In this document: positions 1 through 12,068 of the stretch, in pieces | Position numbering within the stretch: position 1 is the first letter of the stretch | Layout: each line of letters opens with the position of its first letter | Made by a program: the position numbers and the translations under genes | NCBI GenBank assembly: GCA_965112735.1 | Contig: OZ218952.1 | Coordinates: forward strand, 1,178,001-1,242,000 | Source: Phaeosaccion multiseriatum | Lineage: Eukaryota; Ochrophyta, other classes | Reading direction: 5' to 3' | Length of the DNA stretch: 64,000 nt | Notes under the pieces: generated by a model | What the model was told of the DNA's origin: nothing | Seen by the model: the letters and a program-made list of their open reading frames with translations, nothing else | Database searches by the model: none

Positions 1-1072
1 AGGAGAGAACGGAGCCTACTTTCCGCGACACGCGTGCACCCAAGTGGCTGAAAGGTGCAGAGATCTCTCTCTCTCGACCTCTGTCGCTTTCTCTCTCGAC
101 CTCTCCCTCTCTCCCTCTCTCCCTCTCTCCCTCACTCCTTCTCTCCCTCTCTCCCTTCCCCCTCTCATGCCTCACCTCCAAGCGAGGGCAGCATACGTGT
201 GGAGCTCTCCTCGGAGGACTTCTCTTCTCTTCATTGCCTCCTCCCCCGTGTCCTCGCTCACTCGCAGCACCTGGACTCGCACGCACGCACGCATGCACAC
301 AAACACACACACATACAAACACGCACACAAACACACAGACACATACACACAGACACATACACACAGACACATACACAAACACGCAGATAAGTCTCGGCTG
401 AAGGGGCAGTCGATCTGTGCTTCTAAGTAAACCCAAACTCCAAATTGAGCTCAACTCCAACTAACCGACTCATAGAGTCCCTTCATGGCGCACAGCTCGG
501 CGTCATTGAGCTCCACGAAGCTCTGAGAGAGAGCAGCAACCTTCTCGGGCGTGAGATTGCCATAGGAGCCGCCGATGCCGCCCTCCCCTGGCTCTGTGGG
601 TGGGACCATGTCCTTGACTTGCCGCACGAGGGACAGACGCACTTGGTGCCGAGCCAACTGGCCCTGTCGAAAGGCGTCGAGCAAGCCCTGTGTGCGTTTT
701 GTTTGTGGATGGGAAGCATTGTGCAATTGGGCTTGTTGTCAGGTCCTTCAACATGCTTCTCTCGCAGGCGTATCTCAAGTTCAGAGAGAAGGAGCCTCGA
801 CTCCCCTCTTCTCCCCTCCCCTCCGCCTCCGCTACCTGTCTGGCGGTTGGGTTCGTGTACGCCACAGAAGCAAGCTCCTCCTGAAACTCATGAATGGCTC
901 TGTCGTGCCTCAAGCGTCGCCACGCGGCAAGCCTTCCCTCCCAATGTCGCCTGACGTCTGTGGCAAAGACGACATTCTTCCTCTCGAGCTTACCCAGAAG
1001 GTCTGCGTGCGACTTGCGGTTGTTCGCTAGGACCCTACTCAGGTCAAAGGCCTAAAGGACAGGCAGGGAGGC

Positions 1073-1105
<33 letters not shown>

Positions 1106-2470
1106 TACAGACATAGAAGGGGCGGGGAAGGGGGAAGAAGAGGGTTGATTGATGTCCACCGAGGGGAGGGAAAAGAGCAAGGGGGGGGAGGAGAAGTAAG
1201 AGGAGGAGAAGTCGGAGGAGGAGAAGCAAGAGAGGAAAAGACGATGTTTGATCCGATTTCTTCCACACGTCCTTCTTCCCACTGCCCCTGCCCACCTCCT
1301 TACCCCTTCCCCCCTCTCCCGCCTTCTCCTTCCTCACTGCTCCCAAGCCACCCAGCCCTGTTGCCAGTCCTGTTGCCTACTTACATGCTCTTCCGCAAGG
1401 CGCTCCACCTCCCCGGGGGGCCGAACAGCGATCTGAATGAGCTGATCAACAAAGTGCCTCAGCTCGGTGCCCACAAGCTGCGCCCGTTGCTGCTCCACTG
1501 CTTCCAGAGTGTCGCCAAAGTCGCGAATGTGGGCGGTGCGTCTGTCCAGCAGCATCTGGAGGTTCTCGCTCCACATTTGCACCACATAGGGGAAGTCTTG
1601 CACCACAAGATTGCCGTCACTGATGAGTGCATGTGGGTGCGTGCAAGCGAGTGAGTGAGTGGGTGAGTGAGTGAGAGGGTGATGGAGAGCGATACATATA
1701 TACACATATATATACATATATACGGATCGCAAACGGTGGTAGGACATCGCGTTTTTCCTCCCCTCTCTTCTCTACTCTCTACTCGCTACTCACTCGTTGA
1801 GCTCGCTCTGGAGGGCCTTGACCGCCGCGAGTATCTGCTCCATGTCGTCTCGCACAGTGTAGCTAGCCTGGAGCACCAACTGCTCAATGTCTTCAGAGAG
1901 GTCCGCCAGGCGCTTGTCAAAGGCCTTGATGGTGGCCGAGTCTCGCTCTCGCTTCTCCTCCATTTTCGCCTCCAGCTTCTCAAAGCCGCTCCTCGGTATT
2001 TTGGGCACCATGGGCTGGTCGCTGAGCATGCGCACCTCTTCAATCTCGCCCTGCAACTCCTTCGTCCCATCACCCCCTTCGTCGTCTCCAAAGCCTAAGG
2101 AAGAGGAGGAGGACGAGGAGGAGCAGCTCTGATTCGTTTCTGGCCCGAGCCTTTGAGTCTGTCGTGTGGAGCCCGTGCCGCAGTCCGCATGCGCCAAAGG
2201 CCTGTCCCTTCGCATTTCCATGCTTCTCTCCATCGTCGAGGCGGCCGTCACTCCCGTAGGAAGATAGTCCAGCCCGAGCTTTGTGGACAGGAGAGCCGCG
2301 ACACCCGGCTTGCTGCGAATGAGCCTATTGTTTCCCACGGTGGAGCGAGGGTTCGCCAGCGAGTGAAGGAGACTCTGCTCGGCCCTCGCCTTCGCATCTG
2401 GAGGGGGCAGAGCCATGCTGCTGGGCGTTGCCGCCAAGGCGCCTCCCTCCATGCTTTCTATCCCTACCAC
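1..2470 (-). CDS. CCDC180-like coiled-coil protein (DUF4455 type), 3' end outside window
   Basis: Six exons on the minus strand join in phase: 2470-1794, 1619-1385, 1051-836, 687-466, 270-176 and 47-1, the last open at the window edge. All introns are GT-AG. The start could be the ATG at 2470 or the in-frame ATG at 2452. The protein is charged and helical; the third exon carries a stretch with HWEGRLAAWRRLRHDRAI, which resembles the DUF4455 region of CCDC180 proteins as I remember the family. CCDC180 is linked to cilia and flagella in animals; a flagellar role here is inference. The first exon holds a Ser run and a helix ending in a short acidic coiled coil. It is transcribed divergently from the YjbQ gene with 209 bp between start codons. 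The family call rests on recalled resemblance only; that it is a real spliced gene is well supported by phase closure. Confidence 0.65.
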
Positions 2471-2679
2471 CTGCCCACCTTTTCACGGTTTCATCATTTC
2501 GACTTCTGCCGCTCGCCATCCACTGCCATCCCTGCCTGTTTCCTTTCCCTCTCTTTTTTTATGGGATGATCTTGACCTGTATAGGAGCAAGGAGTGAGTG
2601 GTTTGGTTGGAGGGTGGTGTAGTGCTGAGTTGGGATCAGCGGGAGGAGAGGGAAAGCTGTTGTGGTCGTACCTTTGCCC
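2471..2679. promoter_or_regulatory. Divergent intergenic region, CCDC180-like / YjbQ
   Basis: This gap of 209 bp separates the start codons of two head-to-head genes and must contain both 5' UTRs and promoters. It contains one copy of the dispersed CCATCCACTGCCATCC motif (2516-2531) and a TTTTTTT run near 2555. I see no clear TATA box. Confidence 0.5.
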
Positions 2680-4450
2680 ATGCATCTCCTTGGGGCCTTC
2701 CTCCTTTTGTACTCATGTTGCCAACATGCACACGGCTTTATGCCAGCTGCAGCTGTGGCCCTCAGGAGGGGGGCGGCCTGTAAGAGTTCAGCTCTTGAGA
2801 AAAAGCCCCTAGGCCCACAGCCGAGCAAGGAGCGAGACCTGGGGGTTTCCTTGCACATCAGCAGGCTAAGCGTGGAGATGGATGACGACGAAGACGACCG
2901 GGATGAAAACCTGGAAGCAGCCGCAACAGCACCAGTAGGAGCAGGCGGTAGTACAGTGATGGAGTACAAGCAGCTGGAGGTGGAAACCCTCGAGGGTATT
3001 TCTCTTCATGGTAAGCCTACGACGGCAGTAGCCAACAAGTCCGACGGTGTTGGGGCGGCGCGGAAACCATACCTGCGAAGTAGCTCAGACTTGGAAAGGA
3101 GTACGATTGTTTCTTGATAATGTCCCCTCTCCCTGTGCCTCTGCTGTCCGGCATGGCGGACGTGACCCTCTCTGCTGTGCACTCGCGTGTGCGGGCCTGC
3201 CTCCCCCCCCCTGCCTCGTAGATATAACTCCGCAGATCAAGGAGCTGGTGGCCAAGTCTGGCGTTAAGAACGGCTTCGTCAATGTCCTCTCCAGGCACAC
3301 CACCACCTCGATCCTCATCAACGAAGCCGAAGACAGATTGGGTGAGCAACAGTACAGTGTTGTCAAGGCCAGTGCGACTGATTGCGAGTACGCGGACTAG
3401 CAGGCGAGGCGACAGGAAGGGAGGGGGGGGGGGGGGAGGGGGAGTGATTCAGAGTAGGTACGCCAAGGCCGACGAGCCCCGACTGCCAATGAACTGCTAC
3501 GACGATGGGGACTGATTCGCTCACGACCTCCCTGGATGGAAAGTCCAGCCCTCGACGACACACATGCACACCTGCACATCCCCTCATGTACCTCATGCTT
3601 GCGCCCCCTTCTGCTGTGCCATGCATCCCTCTCTCTCTACCTCTGCTGTGCTGTGCCGCGCTTGGGATGATGATGATTCAACGCCCTTCTGTCCTTCGCA
3701 GTCGACGACATTCGGCAGTATCTGCTGCGACTCGCCCCTCCCTCACACCCTTACTTGCACAACGATCTCCACGTGCGGAAGGGGCCCGAGGACTGGCCGG
3801 GAGGGGATGAGGCCTGGCGGGCACAGGTAACGTCTGTCTGTCCCTCTCTCTATCTTCTCTGTGTGTATGTGCCTGTGGGCGCGTGAGTGTACGTCTGGCT
3901 CTGCTCTGGAAGGGCAGTCAGGATCTTGGGAGTGCAGGCATGAGCAAGCTCGGGTTTGTGACTTGTGCCTCCCTCAATGCCCCCCCCTCAACGCTCAACG
4001 GTGAACCCCTGCCGTCCCTGGCGTTCCCTCCTTGCCACTCCATGTGCAGGAGCCCAAGAACGCTCACAGTCACCTGCTGAGCATGCTCATTGGTAACAGT
4101 GAGAGCATCCCCGTGGCTCAAGGAGAGCTGACCCTCGGCACTTGGCAGTCCGTCATGATGGTGGTGAGTGCGCGCGTGTGTGTGAGAGAGAGAGTGTGAG
4201 TGTGTGTGTGTGTGTGAATATGTGTACTTGTGTGTGTAAGTGTGAGTGTGTGTGTGCGAGCATGTGTGTCTGTGTGAGCCATTTTTCTGGGGTATACAGC
4301 GGCAAGGCCGGGGAGTGCAGGGAAGAGGAGGAAAGTGGAGGAGGGTCTTTCTCAGCTGTCTTGCCCTGTTAACATGTACTGTATCGATCGCAGGAACTGG
4401 ACGGCCCCCGGAACCGAACTGTGGGCGTTCAAATAGTTGGCATGAAGTGA
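2680..4450 (+). CDS. Plastid-targeted YjbQ/UPF0047 family protein
   Basis: Five exons (2680-3010, 3222-3341, 3702-3826, 4050-4163, 4394-4450) join in phase to about 248 aa. The last four give the whole YjbQ fold: [16 protein letters not shown], a middle segment with [15 protein letters not shown], then [23 protein letters not shown] and [16 protein letters not shown]. YjbQ proteins are small trimers; some members have thiamine-phosphate-synthase side activity, but the physiological role is unsettled. The conserved histidines of the family are present (HTT and LHN). The ATG at 2680 opens a hydrophobic signal peptide ([12 protein letters not shown]) ending HAHG followed by Phe, the stramenopile-type plastid import signature, and then about 85 residues of transit and linker sequence before the domain. 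An upstream in-frame GTG at 2662 is not needed. Confidence 0.88.
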
Positions 4451-5874
4451 GGACCTGGCTGAGTAGGAGGAGCAAGGAGGGAGGGGCGCGAAGAGAGGCC
4501 CTATACTCTGACCAGCACTTGCCTGGAGAACAACACAAGGAAGGGAAGTTGGTGCCTTCTTTTCCTTCCTTCTCTGTGCTCTGTCCATTTCCTCACAGGG
4601 GAGGCCAGGGATGAAGCGAAGCACCAACAAGTGACGATTGTTGGGTGATTCACTGAGTAGTGCAAGCAGTCGTGTGAGTGTCGGGCCTTAAAGTAAGTAG
4701 TCTTAAAGTTCGTCCTTGTCTTCTTCAGTTTACAGAGTACTGTAAGCAAGCAGAGGATAGCAAGACCACAGTCCCCGACAACACCGAGATTCATCGACAA
4801 AAATCTCATTCAGACACCGTCCTTGGTACTTGCATTGACCTCCTTTGTACGCACAAAAGGCATACGCCTCTGCGGCTCTGCAGCTCTGCCTGCTCACTGA
4901 CGACAGACAAACGCGGTATCCTGTACAGCGCATGTGGTGCTGCTGGCCCATAAGCCTGTGCTGGCCCACAAGCCTGCCGCCACACGCGCTGAACAGAACA
5001 CCGTCCTCTCTTATGGCAAGTCGGCAGACAGAGCCGAGCACTATCGGCCACAACGGAAGGAAGAAGGAAGGAAGGAAGGAAGGAAGGAAGGAAGGAAGAC
5101 GCTTGTCCCCCCCCTTGCCCCGGAAGAGAGGAGGAGCTCCTCACGGCCATCAGTCAAACTGACACTCAGAACATCAGGGCTCGTGGGGTGAAGATCTGAA
5201 GGCCGTCGTTAGCCCCCCTTTTGGCCTTTTGGGTGAGCTCCTGCCTCTAGTCTCTCTCAAGCCAAACGCTAAAGGACTTGTGGGTGAGTGAAGTGCTCTT
5301 TCTCAAAAGAAAGAAGTCGTGCGTTTGCCTCATCCGTCTCTCGGTCCCCCGAGTAAGTCGAGCCTCAAGCCTGATCCCTCTCCCTCCCTCCCTCCCTCCC
5401 TCCCTCCCTTCTGCTCCTTCTCTCCCCTCCTCGACAACACGCAATGTGCGTGCATGTTCTTAGACTCTTGCTTGTTCTCCTGACGTGCCTGCTCCACCGC
5501 ACAACAGGCAAGACAACCTGCCCCCCAGCCTCTCCCGACAGGCGCTCCTTCCCCCACTTCGAATGCAGCGGGGGTCTAAAACAGGCTCAACCAATTCAGA
5601 CTCAAGGCCCTGGCAGTCATGATGATGCTGAATAGGTGTTGCGCCTGGTTCCGCCCTGCACTCGACGGGTGGAAGGAGTGGAGGGAGTGTGTGGGGGGGA
5701 GGAGGGGCGGCTGCCTTGTCTGTTGTCTGGTGGACATGCGGACCTGCTGGCGAAGCTGTGTACAATACCGAATGAGTCTTCCCCTTAGCCGCAGCAGGAG
5801 CGGAAGGGCACACCTTTCCTCCGAAAGGTGGCTTAGCGTCCGCCCTGCTGACTGGCAACATCCTCTCTCATCCA
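4451..5874. other. Intergenic region without recognisable gene
   Basis: About 1.4 kb between the converging ends of the YjbQ and IPP-2 genes. It contains a GGAA tetranucleotide run (5055-5098) and a CTCC run (5380-5409). The open frames here are short, overlap on both strands and show no domain. I see no gene. Confidence 0.5.
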
Positions 5875-6672
5875 TCAAGTCATGTCATCATCGTCGTCAT
5901 CGTCCTCCTCTTTGTTCTTCCTCCACTGCTGCAGCATTTGGAACTCGTTGTAGTGCTGAGCCCGCTTTGCCTGGAACGCTCCAGAGGCCTTCTCGCCGCC
6001 GCCCTCCCCCTCTTCGCTGTCCCACCTAAGGTGGGGGGGGGGAGGAGCAAAGAGTAAATGGGCGAGTCAATGGGGTGAGCGGCACTATATGCAGGCTTCT
6101 TGCTTGTTGGGCAGCAGTGCATCAAGAAGATAACCATACGGTAACACGCCCTTAATCCCCCACCGGCTCTTTCATTCTTCGCGCCCCCCCCATTCACTCC
6201 TTTCTCCTACGCACCGTGTAGCTCTCTCCCTCTGAAGGTTTTCTTCTGATGGCAAGCGGGCATTGACTTCACTTAGTACAACCCCCCCTCCCCTGCCTCC
6301 TCCTGCAGATCCCGGCGACTGGCCTGAATGACTTCGTTGACTTCGAACAGTGCCGTTAAGCGAGCCCTCTTCGTCATCCTCCTCGCCCCCCCTGGCCGTG
6401 GAACCACCGCTGCCACGCCCGTCCTGGCTCTCCGTGTCAGAAGCGTCCCCGGCCATGTAGTGATAAGGGGTGGACGGTTCGTCGATCTTCTGCCGGGTGC
6501 CCCTTAACTTGTCGTGCTCCGCGATGGTCTCCTCGTCCCACGTGATATGTGCGGGGTTTCCATCCACCCCGTCTCCCCCTCCTCCGTCGGCTACTACTGT
6601 TCTCTCCCCACCATTGACGTTGGGTCTGGTACCGGAGTCGCTACTGTCCATGCTGGTGGCCGTGTCACTCAT
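5875..6672 (-). CDS. PPP1R2: Protein phosphatase 1 inhibitor 2 (IPP-2) homologue
   Basis: Two exons, 6672-6215 and 6025-5875, join in phase to about 202 aa. The family hallmarks are present in order: WDEETIAEHDKLRGTRQKI followed by DEPSTPYHYM (the KIDEPxTPYH box with the threonine phosphorylated by GSK3 in animals), an acidic serine-rich centre, and a C-terminal HYNEF segment (animal HYNEG) that docks into the PP1 active site. IPP-2 binds and restrains or chaperones the PP1 catalytic subunit in nucleus and cytoplasm. The ATG at 6672 is chosen because the upstream in-frame codon is GTG. The protein ends in a short acidic tail. It is head-to-head with the VOC gene, 263 bp apart. Confidence 0.92.
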
Positions 6673-6935
6673 CCTCGCCTGCACGCTGAGTGAGGTAAGG
6701 GAGCAAGATACAAAAGGATGGGACGTCAGAGAGAAAGCATAATGGAAATCATGAGGTGGAGAGATGGCTTACCTCTTTCTCTCCTTCCTTCTCCACCCCC
6801 CCCTTCAACAAGTTGCAATGACAATTCACAAGGGTGAAGGACCAACTCCTCAAAAGGAGGAGGAGGAGATTAGGAGGAGGAGGGATCGATCATTCCCTTG
6901 AACCGTCAAGCCAGAAGACGGCCAGCCATAATAAG

Positions 6936-8499
6936 ATGAAGTTACATGCGGGGGCAATACAGCTGCTTGAGCACATCAACTTGAACGTACCGCAGCACGC
7001 CCCGGCCAAGGCTTTCTACTTTGGCGTTCTGGGGTGCGCGGTGGACCCGCGGAGGGCAAAGAATCAACACATCTTCACGGGGACATTGTGGTACGATATC
7101 AGATCTTAGTACGGAACAGTGTGGGTAAGCCGTTGTCCTCATTATCATCTCTGTCCTCTTGAAATACGCGCTTGCTGCTGCCTTCTGCACAGGGCCAACA
7201 TTGGCGTCTCGCAGGTACCGTGGAGACATCCAGGCAGGGGAGAGAGTAGATACTAGCAGGGTTGAAAGCGAGCATCGACGAGGGCCCGGTTGTTTATCTT
7301 GTGTTGGCAGAAGTGAGTCTGGGCGTTCTGATTGGAGAGCCGCCCCCTGATTGGGGGGTCTGTGCATTCCGGGACTCGCTGTAGGAAAGAGGCTGAGGTT
7401 CCTTGATTGGGGGGCCGCTGCTGATTGGCAGGCTGACTGATTGGTCAGAGTGTTTCTTTTCCACTCATCCACCCACTAGGTGCATCTGCCAGAAGGCGAC
7501 CCTCAGGTCATCCCCGGCACCGTCGGCCTGCTCTACCCAGTGGACGGGCTGCACCAGCTCGAGGAGAGGTTGAGGAAGGCAGATGCAGACGAGGCACTGA
7601 AGGAGACCGCCTTCGCCTGGTGGAAAGCGCCCGTCGCAGGTGCTGCAGGGGCGGTCGGAGCAGCTCCACAAGAGGGAGGGTCGGAGGAGCCAGGAGGGGA
7701 GCGACAAGACCAAAGTGGTCAGAGTCTTTTACCGCCGGAGCATAGTCTGTCTGGTAACCTTTTATCGCGAGAAGCTGTCTTGCCCAACGCGGAGCAGCTC
7801 CGCTTCGTTTGCCGATGCCCCTATGGGAACACCTACGCTTTGTACGCGGACGACACTGCAGAGGGAGGAGGCTGTGATAAGCGGGGGACTCAACCAGGAC
7901 CAGCATCAGCCAGTTCAGGCCTGGCCTACGTCGAGTTTCGAGTACGGCAAGGAGCGGCAGAGGGTATCGCCCAGTTCTATAGAGACCACTTTGGGGCGGA
8001 GGCGCACGTCATCGCCAGGGAAGTGGAGGGGGCAACAAAAGATGCGACGGCCCTCCAAACTGCCGTGGTGAGCACTGGGCCTCACCAGCGCCTACTCTTC
8101 CGAGAGTCCGTGGAGCAGGCAGACGGGGAACCAACCCGGGCCTACGATGGGCATCACATATGCATTTATATGGAAGACGAACCCTTCCAACGGGCGTTTG
8201 AGAGCCTCGATAAGGCAGGCTTAATCTTCGTCAACCCGAGACCGAACTACGGCCAAGCCGACACCCTGGCTAAGGCCGTTGAGGAGCGACAGTTTCGGGT
8301 CAAAGATATGCGCGGGGCCTTGAGCGTGCCATTTGGGGGTGAAGATAACGAGAAAGGGGCCAAGGATACCACAACGACAGCGGGGCTGGACAGTGATAGC
8401 GACGGCGGTGTGCTCCTCCTAGAGCTGGAGCACGAGGTGAGGAGTTGCCTGCACCCTTCATGCCCGCTGCCTTCCCCGTCTCCCTCCCTCCCTACATAG
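6936..8499 (+). CDS. Glyoxalase/VOC superfamily protein, two modules
   Basis: Three exons join in phase to 398 aa: 6936-7090, a 22-nt microexon at 7193-7214, and 7480-8499. The microexon supplies ANIGVSQ in the phrase LW-ANIGVSQ-VHLPEGDPQ, which reads straight through a VOC beta strand. The N-terminal module begins HINLNVPQ and ends near RCPYGNTYALY; the second begins YVEFRVRQ and ends before MRGALSVPF. VOC proteins fold as paired beta-alpha-beta-beta-beta units and bind a metal through His/Glu; His in HINLNV and Glu in YVEFRV are candidate ligands. The substrate cannot be assigned. A Ser/Asp-rich linker near the C terminus and an AATAAA-like signal just after the stop (about 8510) fit a 3' end here. 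A GTGAGG at about 8436 could instead be a donor to an unseen exon. Confidence 0.8.
7193..7214 (+). other. 22-nt microexon of the VOC gene
   Basis: It is flanked by CTGCACAG and GTACCG. It restores the frame between exons ending TG and starting GTG and encodes part of a conserved VOC segment, so skipping it would frameshift the protein. Confidence 0.8.
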
Positions 8500-8977
8500 G
8501 GTATGAGTGAAATAAAATGCCAGCAGGCCTTTCCATTCCCTCCCTTTTCACACTCGAGCGAGAAAGACTCGTGTTCTTGAAATATTATTTTAAAACTCTT
8601 TTCATAAGCAAAAGGTGCATTTTATTTTCTGTCTCTCTTGATAGTAAAAATTCAGTCAGCGCAGAGGGGCAATGCTGAGTCGGGTGGGGCCCTGCCTGCC
8701 AAACACTTGCAGGAAAGATGCGCGGCCTCAATTCAATTCAAGCCCCCCCTCTAATGTAAAAAAAAACACATAAAAGACTCTTCGTACCGTTCCCTGGGGC
8801 CGTCCTTCGCCAGTCTTAGCCCACACTTCACTACTTAACTCCCCGCCCGCAGCAGAGCCCTCCTCCCTCTCTTCGAATGCTTCGTTCGCTTCTTGCTCTT
8901 GGAGTGTGATGATTGCTCGCTGCCCTCGCCATGGCTGCGCCACCCGCGCCACCTAAAAAAAAGGGTCGTACAAGTAT
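8500..8977. other. Convergent 3' intergenic region
   Basis: This is a locally AT-rich stretch (8575-8660) with TATTTTAAAA and TTTTATTTTC tracts and an ATAAAATG just after the VOC stop. It probably holds the 3' ends of the VOC and Mpv17 transcripts. No gene is seen. Confidence 0.5.
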
Positions 8978-10514
8978 TTATTTCCTGCCCTTCTTGCCGG
9001 CCTTGCCGGTGACGACGGGTGCCGGGGCGCTGCCGGAGCCGAGCACTGTGGGGGGCCGGTGACGACACACGGACAGGAAGGAGAAATCAAGCGCGTTAAA
9101 AGAGAGCGTGGCCGACAAGCAACGCGGGGAAACATACACCACACCCAAGAGGAGGCACAAGACACACTAAGCCCTCAGGGAATGAGTCCAGGCAACCGAC
9201 TTACCGCTGAGGAAGATGTTGTAGAAGATCTGGATGGTGTTGATGTAGAGCAGACGCTGCTCCGTGGGCACGAACTTGAAGTTGATGGTGTGTGCCAGAG
9301 GCCAGACAGTCCAGCTGCCCACCACGCCCTTGATGAGGTCGTTCTTGACCTTGGTCCAGATCTGGCTGGGGGTCTGTAGAGAGGTGTGTATGTGTTGTGT
9401 GTCATGGGTAGGGTAGAGGCAAAGGAGAAAGATAAGTGACTGACTGGCTGGCAGCGAGATGGGGGGGTGGGTGCGGCGGGTGTTTTCTGCTGCTGACAGA
9501 AACAGGGGCGGAAAAAGCCCGCGTCACTGCCGCGCTGCCGCATCCACCAGCGCACTAGACTGGGGGCGGGCATTAACACACGGCCATACCACCGTACCTG
9601 GCCGGAGGTGATGCCAATCCATGAGAGGTACACGAAGGTGAAGATGGGGGCCCAAAGCACCTGCAAGTAGTGTGTGTTTTGTTGCGAAGCCGGACAAAAA
9701 TGGATAAAAGGGTGGGAGGAGCGTCAGAGGGAAGAAGCAGCAGCAGCAGCAGCAGCAGAAGTGATAGCAATACCAGAGAGAGCAAGGGGAGAGTACTAGA
9801 GAGCTATGCATGCCATTCTGTGCGGGGAGTTACGGAGCAGGCCGCCAACTATGATACAAAGAACACTTGACCCACCTGATCGATGAAGACCTTGCTCACG
9901 ACCGTAAGCGCGGCAGTGCCGGGCAATTGCCTGTCAAGCTCGTTGTAGAAGAAGTGGCTGATGGTTCCGTGGAACAGGAATCCGAAAGCGGCCATGCGCA
10001 CCAGGCGAGCGTAGTCGAAGGACTTGGTCTTGGACACAAAGTTCTGAGCCAGCGTATCTCCAACGCTGAATCCACACAGAGACGTGCACGCCTTGGTGAG
10101 GATAGGCTTCTCCGCAAGCACCTCGTTGTACTGGTCCCACAGACCCGCGATGGCACCCGCTGCAAGCAGGAGCGGGGCACCGTTACCCTCTTCCTCCTCC
10201 TCCGATCCAAAGTAGTAGTTGTTGATGTTTCCACCTCCTCCTCCTCCACCACCTGCTCCGTCCATGCTGCCTCCACCCCCACCCAAGATGGTGCCTGGCC
10301 TGCCGAAGAAGAAGTTGCGCACCCCTCCTCCCATGCCCCCTCCCCCGCGTCCGACGCCAAAGCCCCGTCCATTGCCTCCTCCAAGGCGCATGCTCATACT
10401 GGATCCAGAGGAACGAGCAGCGGGCACAGGGAGGGATACGGGCATGCCGGTGAAGGCGGCCGCCGAGGAGATCCCGGCGGCGGCCACGGCCATCGAAATC
10501 GCAGTCCCCTTCAT
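8978..10514 (-). CDS. Plastid-targeted Mpv17/PMP22 family membrane protein
   Basis: Four exons (10514-9876, 9660-9598, 9373-9205, 9045-8978) close in phase to 312 aa. The Mpv17/PMP22 signature runs over exons 1-3: LWDQYNEVLAEKPILTK, GDTLAQNF, LVRMAAFGFLFHGTISHFFY, VFIDQVLWAPIFTFVYL, then a segment with SWTVWPLAHTINF and VPTEQRLLYINT ending FLS. The family has four membrane helices and sits in peroxisomal, mitochondrial or plastid inner membranes, where some members form channels. The N terminus is hydrophobic and ends SSAAA-F, then comes a Gly/Arg-rich linker of about 80 residues, so plastid targeting is likely. The C-terminal tail is basic (GKAGKKGRK). Confidence 0.9.
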
Positions 10515-10869
10515 GGTCTAAGTGTTGGTAGAAGGGCTTGTCGCAGCGTGGAGAGAGAGGGCAAGTTTGATTTGCGCCTCAACAAGCTTCTCAAAAATGC
10601 CCCCCCCCTCGGGATTGACCTGCAAACCGGAAACTGCAAACAAACAAAAAAAAACGGCGCCTTTTTTTTTAACTTTTCTTCCTCATCCCTCTTTTCTCGG
10701 GGCTACAATATGGGGGACTGCCGGGATGGCGCAACTCATTTGTATTGTAGGGGGGCTGTTGTGTGAGATAGATTGGCGAAGGAGGGCAACAGGGGTGGTT
10801 AGCTGGGGCGGTTGTGGCCCGTCTTCTCACCGCAGGCTGTGACTGTGATGCCCTGACCAGGACTGGCTA

Positions 10870-11640
10870 GACACCGCTGCTCACCGCTATCGTTATTGAC
10901 CGACGTGGGACCGTTCTGCAGCTCCTCTCCACTGGAGCCTCGGTGGAGAGTGCTCTGGCCTGTGCACGGCAGCGTAGCTTGGGCAGTGAAGTCGAAGAGT
11001 GCCTCCTCGCCGCAGCAAAGGACTTCTTCTCATCGCAGACTGCCCTGGCTGGACTCCTGGACCTGGCTGATGTGCACAACTGACCCCACCTTTGGAAGAC
11101 GTTGACTTCCACACCATGCTCGTTGTGGCTTCGGAAATGGCCTGGCCATGCCCGTGATGATCAGCAAAGTGAAGCGGAGTGCATCTGAAGTTACCATCCA
11201 CACAATCCGCCATGGCACCAGCACGGAGAAGCCTCCCCACAACTTCATCATGACCTCCTGCGCAGGCAGGCGGCGTGGAGAGCAGTTAAGCCTGTGCGAT
11301 CCTTCGCGTCCACTAAGGCACCCGCCGAGGCAAGCTTGTCCAGTACGGAGCCGGCGACCCAACCTATGCCCACCCGGCGCATATGCTCGACCTTACCCTG
11401 AGTAACAACATCTGCAGGACGGCCTTGAATGTGCTCCACACGGACATCAGACCGGGAGCGGCAGCAGCCCACAGCGAGACCCGCAAGGAGCGGCACTACG
11501 CGAACACCTACGACCGAGAGCGTGTTCGCCTCACAACCTTCGCCATCGAGACCCACGGACGACTCGGCGCACACAGGCGCACTCGCCGAGCCCGCCGTCT
11601 CCAGCACGGGCCGCACCGGCTCCTCCACCACCAAGGGCCA
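10870..11640 (-). pseudogene. Decayed ankyrin-repeat gene
   Basis: On the minus strand, ankyrin phrases appear in different frames: LASAGALVDAKDRTGLTALHAACLR near 11300 (shortened here from a longer match), then LLRAGAMADCVD with TPLHFADHHGHG near 11180, then NEHGVEVNVF in a third frame near 11110. No single frame or credible GT-AG join links them, which suggests frameshift decay. An unrecognised small-exon gene remains possible. Confidence 0.5.
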
Positions 11641-11869
11641 CGTCCTGACCAGACTTCACCGTCTCGTCAGCTGCAGCCACCAGATGTGGCTCTCGGAGCG
11701 AGAGCGCGCTTTCCTGGGTCGGCTCAACCGCGGAGCTGGTCCTGCACTCACCGCCCTAGAGGGGGAGTAACCGGCCCCTCGAGGGCCCCGGAGACACAGA
11801 GATACATGCCCCCCCCCCCCCCACACACACCCACAATCACACTTTCAGTTTCATAGGTGATTCCTATTA

Positions 11870-12068
11870 AGTCAATAAAAGCCAAAAGGGGGTCAGGCCA
11901 GATTGATCTCGAACAGGAGCAGCTCTCCCGGCTCCGGTACGTGAAAGAAGCTCCCACCGTCTCGCGATTAAGAAATCAATGCGACCATCTTGGCTCTGAC
12001 ATGCCGGCTTGCCTAGTCAATAAACAACATCTCTGCTAATCTTGCTGTGCTTAGGTAATCATGCCTGT
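11870..12068. other. Gap left of the foldback element
   Basis: It starts with CTATTAAGTCAATAAA (11864-11879), a 16-mer also found exactly at 24404-24419. Nothing else is recognised. Confidence 0.4.

Noticed and set aside
7640-8071. Plus-strand 143-codon frame overlapping the VOC gene
   Set aside because: It is out of frame with VOC motifs and shows no domain.
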